Source: Laburnicola sp. R22_1
Taxonomy: Eukaryota; Ascomycota; Dothideomycetes; Pleosporales; Didymosphaeriaceae
Assembly (NCBI GenBank): GCA_014281115.1
Contig: JACONQ010000017.1
Span: 248,001 to 312,000 of the forward strand
DNA length: 64,000 nt
Direction: 5' to 3'
The position numbers and the translations under genes are program-made. The notes under the pieces are model-generated. The model worked only from the letters and a program-made list of their open reading frames with translations. It ran no database searches and had not been told where the DNA came from. Numbering within the stretch: position 1 is the stretch's first letter; each line of letters starts with the position of its first letter. Shown piece by piece: positions 11,066 to 22,191 of the stretch.

Positions 11066-12213
11066 GGTGGGAGCGCAAAGCCGCGCGCCGCAGCAGGAAT
11101 TGTGGCTTTGGGTGGTTGCCGAGGCCAGAGGATGCAGGAAACGAGAGGATCTAGAGTGTAAGATATGTGAAATGAACGCGGAAGCGCATGCCTGGCGGCG
11201 AGCAGGTGGCTGCTTGCGTGTCTGGTGCTCCTTGTGCGTGGAAGGGTGAGTGACGAACTGCTCTCCACGGCTCCTCTTCAGCGCGTTCACCGCCCGCGTC
11301 ACGTGTGCGGCAATCGGCGGAAGGATCCGCCGTCCCGCGACCATGACTAAGCCTGTCTCCGTCTTGTCCGTCCCGACCCAGGGACCGACTCGATTCAATT
11401 GGTCTGCTCATCCAATGCTGGAATGACTCTTGAACGCGTCCCTATTTGTTCCTTAGTGTGCAATGCGATGTCTCTTGCAACTCCACCGCCTCCCAGGAAT
11501 CTGAGGGTTATGTTGCACAACACAAAGGTGCCGTCGGGAGCAATGAATCAATGTCACACCCAGACATGAGTGATGTCATCTGCACCCCATAAACCTCGGC
11601 TACAAGTGGAAAATGGACATGGGAATTGTCAACGAATTTAGGATGTAAGGTGGTTCTGTCTGGTCGAAGGGGCCAACGATGATGGAATATGCGGACAAGG
11701 TCGTAGAGAATCCAAAGGCTCCAGCAGGATCTGTGCGAGTAAAATTACCTGGGTAGTAGTCACACGCACTGAATGTCAGGATTTGTAAGTAGAATTCCAT
11801 TCTACCTACCCATTACTCTCTTTGTCCTAATTGTGATTTGACTGTGGTAACCCACGTCAGATGTATAAGATGCTTGCAAGAACAGGCCAGTTACTCCCTT
11901 GACATTTTGGGAATAAGTGGAAACCCCTTGAATGAAGAAAGCAAAGAGAAAACCGAGAGTCGCCGTCTGCTTCAGGAATTCCAATACCCAAAGCCTAATT
12001 GCTCTGGAAGGCCCGAAATTAAAATTCAACCCCTTATGCTAATGGAGTTGTATCGACGGAAATGTACCTCCGATGGCAATGCCGTGCGAGTCCAAGGATG
12101 ACAGCATCTACCAAGGTGTGTAACTAATTGTATGATTAATAAACGGTGTGTATGAAGTATGGGCTTTAGAATAACTTACCGCTGTCATCTGGGATATAGT
12201 CGCTTTTCACGAC
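11066..12213. other. Intergenic region
   Basis: The right part is AT-richer than the ING gene. Short frames near 11600-12030 on the minus strand include a hydrophobic stretch but lack an ATG. The proximal 300 bp contain the ING promoter. No gene is called. Confidence 0.5.
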
Positions 12214-13909
12214 CTAGGTCTCCTCCATCTTGACCATGACCTCCTCCTCCTCCACGTTGGTCATGATCTTCTCCTCTTGCAAAGTCTCAACGAGGACCAA
12301 CGCAGGAACCAAATCCAACCGTTGATCTAAGTTCTTGCCCTGACTATCGCCCCACTTCGCAAGTCCGGGATTTACGATGATAGCCACTTTGCCCTTCTCA
12401 ATTTCTTCGCTCTCTCCAATGCTTGTAAGATCCGGTTGACCATTCGTGTATGGATCTCCGACTTCGGAGTAGACGATTTGCATCCGACATCGCTGAGAGA
12501 ACATCTGCAGGGCAAGGGAGAACGCCTTGTCCACGATGATGTTCACGCGCGAGAAGTCCGTATCCACAGAGACGCGGGAGAGAGTGGTGATGATGAAGTC
12601 CTTGACTTTCGCACGGCCCAGTTGGATGCTCTGCTCGAGCTTTGGATGTTGGTTGTTTATCGTACCATGGTAGATGGCTTCCTCCCCCACCAGATCAACC
12701 AGTTGCTCCATAGTCGTGGTACGCCATCGCTCAGACAATACGGTGGGTACAGGCCATCCATTCTGGTGATTCTCACCGAACAAGCCATGATAGGCTTCCG
12801 CGTACTGAGCGGGCAATTGGCCGAAGACGTGGACTAAAGCACATTTTTGTCAGTTAAAAACACACCAGGTGCGAACCAATTAATTGCTCAGAAGCAGTAC
12901 TTACAAGGACTAGAGAATACACCGTGGTACAGAATGGACCAAACGAATGCTTCGACCATGCCCCTCTTGCGCGTAGGTGCCATCAGATTCTCCTTCCTCA
13001 CTCGGCCCAGCAGTAGATTGCCTGATCTCATCAATGTGTATGAGGACATCGTTACTGGCCGCCTTAATGGATCTGCTCAGCGATTTGACCGAAGAGGCCA
13101 ACGAGCGAAACTCCGCAGCGAAATGCTCATCGGATATGGGCTCCACCTTCTCAACGTTGGAAATCAGTTGCTGTTGCAGAGATCTCACTTGCTCTTCTAG
13201 TGCTTCGGCATAAGTCTTGCTGGTATTGGATGTAAGAGCATCGTCGCGAAGTTGGTTCAGCGTTCGTTTCATCGCTTCGGCGTTCATGTCCTTGTACTTC
13301 GTGTTCTTGGCGGACGCGTAGGGCTTGAACAGATAATTGACGACATAGTTGTAGCGGCCAGCGGAATACTTGGTCTTGCCCTTGAGCTCCAAATATTTAC
13401 TCTCCAGTCTGCTGCAGTCGGATTTGAATTTCTGATTCTCCGACTGCAAGCTTTTGTTCTCCTCGCGAAGTTCTTTATTCTCGGCGAGCAATTGCCTGTC
13501 TTTCGTTTCAAGCTCCTGAATATCGGCTTCAAGCTTCTGAATAGCGGCTTCCAAAGAGTACCTTCTACTTCTTGACTGCTCTAGTTTCATTGCTAGTGTC
13601 CTTCGGGTGTTATTGTCGATGACTTTGTGCACGCGGGACTCATTATGCCTATCTTGAGGGCGATGCTGCTCTGAGGGAGTGCCGTGTTGCAAGCTGCGTC
13701 CAGAACTTCCATTCCAGTCTGCAGAATTTGGATGCGATTTTTCAGTTCTCTTGTTGTTACGATACCACGGATCCATGTTTTCAGACTGGGTTTCGTCCCT
13801 CTTTGGAGTGGTGTCTGTAGGCTTATGGAACAAAGAGCCAATCTGGACCTTGAGTTAGTAAAGTTAGGAAATAATGTGGGTACTATAGGCTTACTGATAG
13901 GAAGAACAT
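12214..13909 (-). CDS. Coiled-coil fungal conserved protein, divergent partner of the Hsp70-like gene
   Basis: I propose a 15-nt first exon (13895-13909), an intron 13849-13894 with GTAAGC donor, TACTAAC branch and AAG acceptor, then the main exon. Residues about 95-180 are a heptad-like coiled coil rich in Glu, Lys, Leu and Gln. A second intron is clear at 12834-12904 (GTAAGT to TTTAG), leading to a segment F-H-V-F-G-Q-L and then W-R-T-T-T-M-E-Q-L-V-D-L-V-G. That tail resembles many uncharacterised Pezizomycotina proteins with a similar C-terminal block. Near 13030-13060 the frame must shift by a length of 1 mod 3. Only a 34-nt GTAACG...CAG gap fits, so this is either a very short intron or a frameshift. 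No catalytic motif is seen. Confidence 0.68.
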
Positions 13910-14346
13910 CAATTTCTTAGAGCAGCATATGAGTTCATAAGAATTGAGAGGCGAGAGGCAATTGTCGGGGGCCGTAGAGAGAGACCTTATAATGTGTAAG
14001 CTTTTAAGGTGAGTGAAGGCTGGAGACAGACGCACCAGCTACAGGCTTGACCAGTAAAGGTGAGTGAAACTAGATGATAGGCTAAACAGCTGCGACTATA
14101 AATAGTCCTATTAACTAATCAGAACGCTGCAATATCTAACACAAGTAAGAGCATAGTAAGCCGCCCCTCACCTTCACCTTCACCTTCACTTAAGACTATA
14201 CTTGTGTATGAGAACTCCCTTTATAAGCCGACAACTTACTCTCTCTGTTTCACAACTGAAAATTGTCCCTCTCATATATCAGACCTTCCTCTATAACAAT
14301 CCTGCAGCACGAGGAAAACCACGACTCTTTACCAACAACCATCAGG
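13910..14346. promoter_or_regulatory. Bidirectional promoter with repeated AAGGTG sites
   Basis: The 437 bp separate two divergent genes. AAGGTGAGTGAA occurs at 14006-14017 and 14057-14068, and the inverse CACCTT is repeated three times at 14168-14185. A TATA-like CTATAAATAG lies at 14096-14105, and CCCCT (a stress-response-element core, as known in yeast) at 14163-14167. The function of these sites is inference. Confidence 0.5.
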
Positions 14347-16465
14347 ATGGTGGCACACAGTCTGGTTATTGGTTAGTACTTGACCTTCTGCATTCCAAGT
14401 ATTTTATACCTAACTATACACAGGTGTTGACCTTGGCACCACCGATACTGGTAAGTACAATATCATATCTACAGATTATGACAAGTATCTGAAAGCCACA
14501 GGTGTCAGTTTCTGCGATACGATCAACACCGACAACATCGAAAACCGTATACAAATCATCTCGAACTGGCCTGCCGTTCACACCATGATCGGCACGAGGG
14601 ACAAGACGCCCACGGAGATCACCTACCTTGGAGGAGGCATAAAGTGGGGCGCGGGCATCCCGCCAAACATTCAGCGCCACATCTGGACCAAGCTTGAACT
14701 GGATGCTCCTAAAACCGGTGAAGCTGCGAGAATCCGACAGGAGCTCCTTAGTTCTTCATATGGCGGCGTTGCTGGTGTGAAGCGTCCGGTTGATATCATC
14801 GCCGACTTCCTTGCCGAGGTCCTTGACCATACTGTCAAGAATCTGGACGACCAATACACCGAAAAGCTTTGGAGGACATTCTCAATCACTCTCGTGATCA
14901 CGTATCCTGCAGTCTGGAGTGATGCAGCCAAAGCTCTGACCCTCCAAGCCTTTTGCCAGGCTGGCTTCAACGCGCAGAAATTACCACAACTAAAGAACAC
15001 AGTCACAGCAACAGAGCCGGAGGCTGCCGCACTATACACCATCATGTCAATGCGTGGAAGCGCTCAAGACCAACAACTTGCTGTTGGCAGCGGTTTCATG
15101 GTGTGTGACATGGTGTGTGACATGGGTGGCGGCACCGTCGACCTGATCTCATATCAAGTCGTAGGTATCCATCCTACTTCGATCAAAGAAGCAACAGTGG
15201 GGACAGGCGACCAGTGTGGTGGAAGCTTCGTTGAGAGGGCGTTCCTTCAATGGTTGGAAAACAAGTTGGGCGCTAAAGACTTCCGCGAGATTGCCGGATG
15301 TACAGCAGCAGACCTCTCAAGAACATCACTCCCGCCTCGGCTAGGGAAGATGCTACAAGAGTTCACCGCGACCGCAAAAACTGGTTTCAAGGGCAGCAGT
15401 AGTGATGACTACGAAGTGCGGCTCCCAGCACCTTTGAATGCTATTGTCGACGACAAAGTGCGCAGCATCTCAAACGGGGAAATACTCATTACACCGTAAG
15501 TCGTATATTCTCTTGGTTACAATCACCTATAGTGACTTAAGTCTGACACTGGAACAGTGCAGACTTGGAAGAGATGTTCAGTTTCCCACTTCGACGAACT
15601 CGGGAACTGATACTACAGCAACTCGAGCAGGCGCAGCGAAAGGGAAAAACAAAGGTTAAGGTATAGGAAAATATCAAGGTTGCATACAACCCAGCTGACG
15701 TTCTGATAGCATATTTTCCTAGTGGGTGGGTTTGCCGAATCCTCATACATGCGTTCGCAGCTACAAGAATCACTGAAAGGCCTTGGTGTTCTCATTGTCA
15801 AACCGCGCCATGCGTACGTATCTCTATTTGCGTCTTAGACCACTCCTAATAAACCCCCCAGGTGGTCTGCTATCGCACGAGGTGCTACGGCAAAAGGACT
15901 GGAGCAACACGGTGAAACCCCCATCAAGGGTCGCAAATGTCGTCGCTACTACGGAACCTCTTGCGCCCCAACCTTCCAGAGTAAGAAACATCGCGAGGAA
16001 GACTCGTTCCTCTGCCGGTACACAGGTGTGAAGAGGGCCAACCACCAAATGAAATGGCTGCTCAACAAGGGCCAAGATCTCCCAACATCAACAGAAGTTC
16101 ATGGAAAAGGTTCTATGTGTAACTTCTTTTGGACTGGAGAGGACAGGGCCGCCACATTGAGGTTGTTAGCTTCCGACACGGACAAGGCACCACTTCGTTC
16201 GACCGAAGCAGTGAGTGGTTTCTCTCTAAGATTGAAGTTGAACTGAACAATGACTAACAAATGACAGTCTGTTTATCAGGTAGCACGACTTGAGGTAGAT
16301 CTCAGTCAGGTGCCGCAGGATCAATTCCGAAAGCGTCGCAATAGCACCGGCCTAGTGTATTACGATCTAGACTTCGAGCTCCATATCTCGGTGCAATCCT
16401 CTTTGGAGTATTCGTATTGGGTTGGTGGCAAGCGCTACGCATCGGTCAAGGCCGAATACGATTAA
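14347..16465 (+). CDS. Hsp70-like ATPase-domain protein
   Basis: Seven exons fit in phase (14347-14371, 14424-14450, 14502-15495, 15558-15660, 15710-15813, 15862-16210, 16268-16465), giving 599 residues. Actin-like ATPase motifs are visible: phosphate-1 loop G-V-D-L-G-T-T near residues 9-15, phosphate-2 loop G-G-G-T-V-D-L near 225, and the adenosine-side L-V-G-G-F-A-E-S near 387. The C-terminal 200 residues do not resemble the canonical Hsp70 substrate-binding domain and there is no EEVD tail. It therefore belongs to the divergent fungal Hsp70-like group related to HSPA12, whose function is mostly unknown. A four-residue duplication sits just before the phosphate-2 loop. It is transcribed away from the coiled-coil gene at 12214-13909 from a shared 437-bp promoter. 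Confidence 0.93.
15098..15121 (+). repeat. 12-bp tandem duplication inside the Hsp70-like gene
   Basis: ATGGTGTGTGAC is present twice in direct succession, adding one M-V-C-D before M-G-G-G-T-V-D. The duplication is exact, so it is probably recent or under constraint. It keeps the frame. Confidence 0.9.
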
Positions 16466-18523
16466 TCCAACCCCGGGAATTTGATACAAAGACGGTTCTA
16501 TGTTCAGGGAAGTATCATCGGATTTCCTTCATGCATATTTGCCATTGGAATACATGGGCAAATTGATGCTACCACGCTCAACTTTGGTATCCTTATTATC
16601 TGCTAAATGAGCCACGAATTGGAGAAATGTCTTGCTTTGCGTCTTGCATTGACAGAGAGAAAATTTATCATGACGGTGTTTTTTATTGACTTTCGGAGAA
16701 GCAGCGACTTCTAGAAATTTTGGGATGGATGCATAGATTTCTCCAATCAATCTCTTTACCTGCTTAGATGTATTCCCAGCTTCTCCCTGTCATTGAAGTT
16801 TACTCTCCCGGCTTGAGCTGTAGCCTCAGGCTCAAACTTCTTTAGCGTCAACGAGCGGCAGAGGATCCTCTCGGACAAAAAGTACTATTACGTAGACAAC
16901 AACACCTCGTGAGCAACATCCAATAGAGCCAAGACTCCTACTCCAAGCTAAGGGGAAGACTGCAGAGCGTCTACCAAGTGGATCCATTGATGTGCCCTGT
17001 CCTGCACCGTGCGTTCGCCGCCTAAGGCTCCGCTTTCCGGACGACTATGTACCAAATTTCCGACCAGTGAGACCCACTAATGATCTGCATGCACTCCGTT
17101 ATATCACATCTATACAATCTAGACTGATCTGCACTACCCGCAATGTACGGCGCACTGATCCCTGTCCAGTGATTTCGGCTCTCTCACAGACCCGTCTCTA
17201 GCGGACAACACACACAGGCATGACTACTCGAAGAAAGGCCACTTCAAAATTGCTCGCCGCAGATTCTCCCCTCATTCCGGCTTCCATATTGACGCCTTGA
17301 GTTCGATGTCCGCGGCCGTAGAGTCTGTTCTAGACCTACTTCCTCTTTCGGCAATCCGTTGGGGATTGCATATGTGGGTCAACAAGAAGACGGTGGCGAC
17401 AATTTTTGGGGGCTTTTCCGGGCTTTGTCTCAGGTGTCAAGGCCCACTCGTTCCTTCCCTGACAGGAAACTGGTCTGGGCGTCTTGTACGTATCCATGGA
17501 TCAATGTGTGTCAGCGGGACGAAAACTTGAGGGCTGTCCCGGTACATCCCCATCACTACACAGTATGGTATGGGAGGCCTCTCGATATGCAGAAACGTAG
17601 CGTCCCCACCACCCGCGGTTCAATGTTGTGCCACACACCATGATGCATGTCACCGATGTGCACCTCCCCTGTACGGGCCTTTTCCGGAATCCGGATCACA
17701 TGACACTCCCATCATGCGAGTCATTCCCGTTGGGACGCTAAAACATACGTTAAACATCCATCTCCATTGCGTCGCGCTCGTCGCCACCGTAAAAGAATTC
17801 ACCACAGCAGGACACATGTCTACTACAATGGTACGCTCTCCATTGAAGTCCGACACACCGACATAGCTAAAAAATAACGAATGTAAAAAGTCATAGCACG
17901 CTAGACACAGCCCGAATCCGCGGTTCAACAGCCGTCACGTACCCACAATACAGGCGTCATCTGCACACCCTCAGGACGGGTCGAGCGGGGACCTACCCTT
18001 GGGATCCGAGCCCTCTAGCGCGTTAGCTGCACACCACACTCGCAAGTAGGTGAAGCAAACTGACCTATGCTGATTTTTTGCCACTCATGAATTTTTTTTT
18101 CAATGTGCCGGTCAGTCGAATTCGGAACAGTTCGGCCCCTCCACCGACAAAAAAAAATGTTGGTTGTAACGCTTCTGTGTGCTTGCTAGCATGATCGTGC
18201 AACTACAGGTGGAATGTCCGAGTGCACTGGGCCTGTGTATCGCCACATCATGTGGTACGCACACAGTGCTCAGAGATCTGTCCTGTAGCCAGTTTTGGTG
18301 AGGAACTCTGTCCTGTAGCTAGTTTGGGTGAGACTTCACAGCTTCATGGGGACTCGAGATTTGACAGAAAGGTTTTTTTTTGTCAACCTATCTGATAGCT
18401 AGCACAAACGCTGGAAAAAAAACGAACAAAAAGCTACAATAACACCCACACCAACAGCAATAACGCCCTCAAAGATCCTATCCAATACCCATCACAAACG
18501 CTAGACAAAAGCCCTCAAAGATC
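16466..18523. other. Gene-poor spacer, possible relics
   Basis: No complete gene is seen in about 2 kb. Around 16830-16915 (+) a short stretch reads N-F-F-S-V-N-E-R-Q-R-I-L-S and then D-K-K-Y-Y-Y-V-D-N before a stop. Around 17190-17300 another protein-like piece occurs. They could be remnants but are too short to identify. The right end is AT-rich with A-runs and carries the 3' flank of the velvet gene. Confidence 0.4.
18275..18334. repeat. 30-bp tandem repeat, two copies
   Basis: CTGTCCTGTAG followed by CCAGTTTTGGTGAG or CTAGTTTGGGTGAG occurs at 18275-18304 and 18305-18334, with a few substitutions. Nearby, GCCCTCAAAGATCCTA also occurs twice (about 18467 and 18510). Confidence 0.7.
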
Positions 18524-20234
18524 CTAACCAAAAACGCCAAAGACCTGAGGCCAATTTATGTCCGAAAAATCTGGAATGATCGGGCCGTCCATCAGCCCTT
18601 CCCCCAGGTCCAGCTCCCCCATGGTTGCCGCAAGTGCCGCACCCACTTGGGGTGCTGCAGAACTTCCATGTAAGCCCCCGTTGAAGCTTTGGAATTCCGT
18701 ACTATATCCTCCATTCCAAATTGCCTGGTCTCCCGCAGAAGTCAAAGCAGCTTGGGGTGCCGCAGAAGGTAAATCCATTAGGGGTAGCCCATACCCCGTA
18801 TACCCTTGAGGTACCGCAGAGGCCAAATCCCCCATGGGCAGTGCATACCCCGTATATCCTTGAGGTGCCGCGGGGCCCAGATTCCACGTAGTTCCCATGT
18901 CTGGGATGGACTGGAATTGGGAGTTGGGCAGCAGTGATGATGGCCCCGGCTGGGAGAAGGTGAAGCCATCCATTATTGATGATGGCTGCTGCGGATTGGT
19001 GAAGGTGAATTCAGCCGACGTTGGGAGGGACGACGGCTGCTGGGGCACGGGGAAGCCCAGAGGCTGCGCCGTTGGTGGCTGGCCCGACGGCTGCCGCATG
19101 GCTTGCGGCTGGAACAAGTTGCCAGGCTCCACTGGCGGGAATTGTTGGAGCGGCGCAGGAGTGTCCGGGGAGGTTTCCTTTGTCTTTCTCCGCCTGGCGG
19201 TCTGCCTGGTCTGCCTGGTTTGCTTGCGGAGCTTCAGCTTGAAACCTTGGTCCTTGTAAGACCTGGACAGGAAGGTCGATTCCCTTAAGGCCCTGTGCTT
19301 ATTTCTGGGGAACACTGTAGCATGTTAGAAGTGTAAACCAACAGGAATGGCCTTGAGACTTACCTTCAAACTGCTGCGTGACGACGGCCTGGATGAAGAC
19401 CGATTCTCCCCTCGACCTGTAACAGTTAGCAATTATTCGATGATGAGCATACTGTAGAGGAATACGTACTCATCCAGCTCACACAGGTGGAACTTGAGCC
19501 GGAAACGGCCCTCCTTCATGCACGACAAATCCCCGAAGAGGAAGCTCGACATGTCCCCGAAGTCGCTTCCCGGGATCAAGGACGAGGCTTTGAAGCCGAA
19601 AAGGGCCTGCTGATCGTCGTATGCCTTGTCCTCGGTGGCGTGCCATAAGACCGCCACCATGAACAAGGTCGTACTTTGGCGGTACTCCCTGTTTCGTGTT
19701 AGCCAAATCGCCTCAGCATAGAAGCAGTAGAACTCACAATCTTGGATCCGCGTTTCTTTGGACGTCAAACCGGACCACCGGCGGAGGGTCAATCGCCTTC
19801 CGCTCTACACCGTGTTAGCAGTAGATCATGGGGGTTGAAGCGGAAAACAAATACTCGGATCATACGCACCATGTCTTTTGTCCCCATTCATTATTAAAGC
19901 CTGGATGGGCTGCTGTATCACCTCAAGGATAACCGATGGGTGATACGGCTCGCCGTTTGGCCCTTGCTGCAGGTTGTCTGACAGCCGGGCGAGTCTAGCA
20001 TCACGCCAGCGGGCTGCATTCCGCTGCTCCCAAAAGGGGCTGTTTTGGCCTATGAATCTGGGATCGGATACATCCCAGTTCCCGCTTTTCCCGCTTTGCC
20101 ATTGGGCCTGGGCGAACTGGCTTGCATACTCGGGGGTATCCAAGTAGGAGACCATGTTGACGTTGTTCTAAGGCCAGGTGAGTATGCTGTGAAAGAAAGA
20201 GAGGATGATGAAAACTTACATGTGTGGCAGACAT
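18524..20234 (-). CDS. Velvet-domain transcriptional regulator
   Basis: Six exons fit in phase (20220-20234, 19870-20167, 19738-19804, 19470-19688, 19364-19416, 18524-19314), giving 480 residues that start M-S-A-T-H. The velvet domain spans roughly residues 65-225: V-I-Q-Q-P-I-Q-A, K-A-I-D-P-P-P-V-V-R-F, L-F-G-D-L-S, E-G-R-F-R-L-K-F-H-L and R-E-S-T-F-L-S-R-S-Y-K-D-Q-G-F-K-L. Velvet proteins bind DNA through an NF-kB-like fold and couple development, light response and secondary metabolism. The order of an N-terminal velvet domain and a Pro/Gln/Gly-rich C-terminus ending in an acidic-aromatic segment resembles VosA more than VeA, but the motifs are divergent and no orthology is claimed. The tail contains two and a half 18-residue repeats. 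The short first exon and the intron at 20168-20219 decide the start. Confidence 0.92.
18756..18885 (-). repeat. 54-bp in-frame repeats in the velvet gene tail
   Basis: Units begin at 18756, 18810 and 18864 (the last partial). Each encodes an 18-residue block containing Q-G-Y-T-G-Y and A-P-Q or V-P-Q. The period is exactly 54 bp, so frame is kept. Confidence 0.85.
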
Positions 20235-20239
20235 TGTGA

Positions 20240-20335
20240 TGGTTGGTGTTGACGGTTGGTGGTAGTGGTAGTGGTTGGTGGTGGTTGGTGGTGGAAGTGG
20301 TAGTGGTAGTTGGTGGTGGTGGTGGTGCTTGGTTG
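20240..20335. repeat. GGT/GTA-rich (ACC on the transcript) microsatellite in the velvet leader
   Basis: About 95 bp just upstream of the velvet start consist of GGTTGGTGGT and GTAGTGGTAGTGG runs. On the transcribed strand this is a CA/ACC-rich leader without secondary-structure potential, or possibly promoter DNA. Confidence 0.75.
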
Positions 20336-22191
20336 TGATTGTGCTGGAAACTCTGCGTTGTGGAGAGGGAAACCGGGAATCCTGACTTATATATGATTTC
20401 AGAGAGAAGCATGTGCAAAGGGGAATTGATGGGGGGGCGCATTGGAAGAGAGAGAAAACTACTGAGTGAGGCCACGACTAGTGCATTTTGTCGGAGGCAG
20501 CGACAGACGTTCGGCGGCACTCTGCGGCCTGTCCCGCATCGTAACGGTGTGTTCTTCGAGTGGACCCTGGGCCCACACCGTATGTGATCGGGAGTCGTCC
20601 TGAGCTTGTTGACAGACGGACACAAGACCGGTTCACTAGCATCCGTACTAGAGACCCGATGGACTGCCGACTAAAAGCTTGACGACCACGGGCTGCTGTG
20701 CGAGTGGAGTCGCGTGAGTGCTGCAGGGACGTCAATTCCGCATGGAGAGCCCGATGAGCTGGTTGTTCCCGTCCACTATCCCGATGTCAATTGATCATTT
20801 TACAGGACTCTCGTTTCCAGCAACGTATCATCAACACCCTCCGCTGAGTGTGACGCCGACTCTCCGATCTCCTGTCTTCCCATGTGACTTCCCATGTGAC
20901 TTCCCAAGGTTCTCTTTTTTTTTTCTTGAACCGGCCAACAGCATGACCCGGAGCTCGTGGCGGTATCTCTCCCACAGGCCAGGCTTGTGACAGAAGGCAA
21001 AGAATCTCAGCGGCCGCTAACAACCGTCCCCGGAATAGGAAAATGATGAAGAAACTTAGCGGCCGCTCATAGTCGGTTACAGATGTCGGAAGGCGGAGAA
21101 TCTTAATGGCCGCTTATAATCGTGCCTAGATATCGAAAAATGCGGTTGAGGGGCGGGCACAGTGCGGGTGGGGCTGTGTCTAGTTTCTCAGTAGACATGC
21201 AAAGGGGGCACAAGTCTAGCCCAGGCTCCACCTGAAGAAAATTAGAACAGGCAAGGTGCACAGAAGGAATTGGCGCGGCAGCGCATGGATAGTCGGAAGG
21301 GTCCTTCACTCGCGCATCGATGAGCGGCATCCCCAGGTCCACCGATATGGGCGCCTTGCATCAGAGGATGGAATTGGGCTGTATGAAGGCCCTGATATCC
21401 ATCACGCGGAATTTAGCCTTTTCTAATACTCTACTCCGGACGCTGTATGTCACTGCCGCGGGCGAGCGCCCAACATCTCCGCTGCTGCTGCTGCGCCCAA
21501 GCGCTTGCTGCCGCTTCCTCTGATCCGTAAATTTTTGACGCAGATGTATCTGTTAGATACATTACTAAGTTTTAATATCGTATAGATTCTGACAGTGTAG
21601 CGAGATTAGCCCTAGTAGGTACCGAACACTATATAGAATAGCCAGAATTCACCCTTTTAGAATAACAACAGCTACACTACTATCGTAAATTCTCCTTAGC
21701 TTTACATACGCATCACTCTACAAAACAGCAAGATGATAATTCAACTTTTTAACCTGGATTTGCAAGCAAATCCAGCCATGTAGTTCAGTTGACTTCACAA
21801 AGATCCTTTTCACTGTACTGTCTCTCACACAAAAATGAGCGAATTTTTCGTTTCTAAAAGAATAATTGTTAGACTTCTAACAGTTCTTCTATACAAATAA
21901 TGGGAGTTATATATGCAATCTCAAAAGTAGAGCTTCCTTCGTGATTCAACAGTCTTTGTGAATACCATCCACAACAGCCTGTGGCTGGAGGCCCCGCACG
22001 GCCACTAACAGACCCGGTCCGGTCCATCCACTAATGCAGATCAGTGAGACCACCGCGGCACAACGGTCAACGGTCAACGGCGCTCATACGCAACAAGTCT
22101 AATGCGAGTCTCATTCCTGCGGCTAGCGTGTAGCTGCGTAGGTGCCCGCTGATGCACAATGGAACACCAATGGAAGGAAATGACCTCATCT
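20336..22191. other. Spacer between velvet gene and P450
   Basis: The left part holds the velvet promoter. No gene is seen. Features are the 48-bp tandem repeat at 21001-21145, a GCT run near 21480, and an AT-rich tract from about 21540 to 21960 that gives way to mixed sequence before the P450 end. Confidence 0.5.
21001..21145. repeat. Tandem repeat, three copies of about 48 bp with GCGGCCGC core
   Basis: Units start at 21001, 21050 and 21097. Each reads AGAA, then CTCAG, CTTAG or CTTAA around a GCGGCCGCT core (TGGCCGCT in the third), then a TAA/CAT/TATAA segment with TCG or CCG, and ends with a GGA/CGA-AAATG type tail. Several differences are C/T transitions. Confidence 0.75.
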
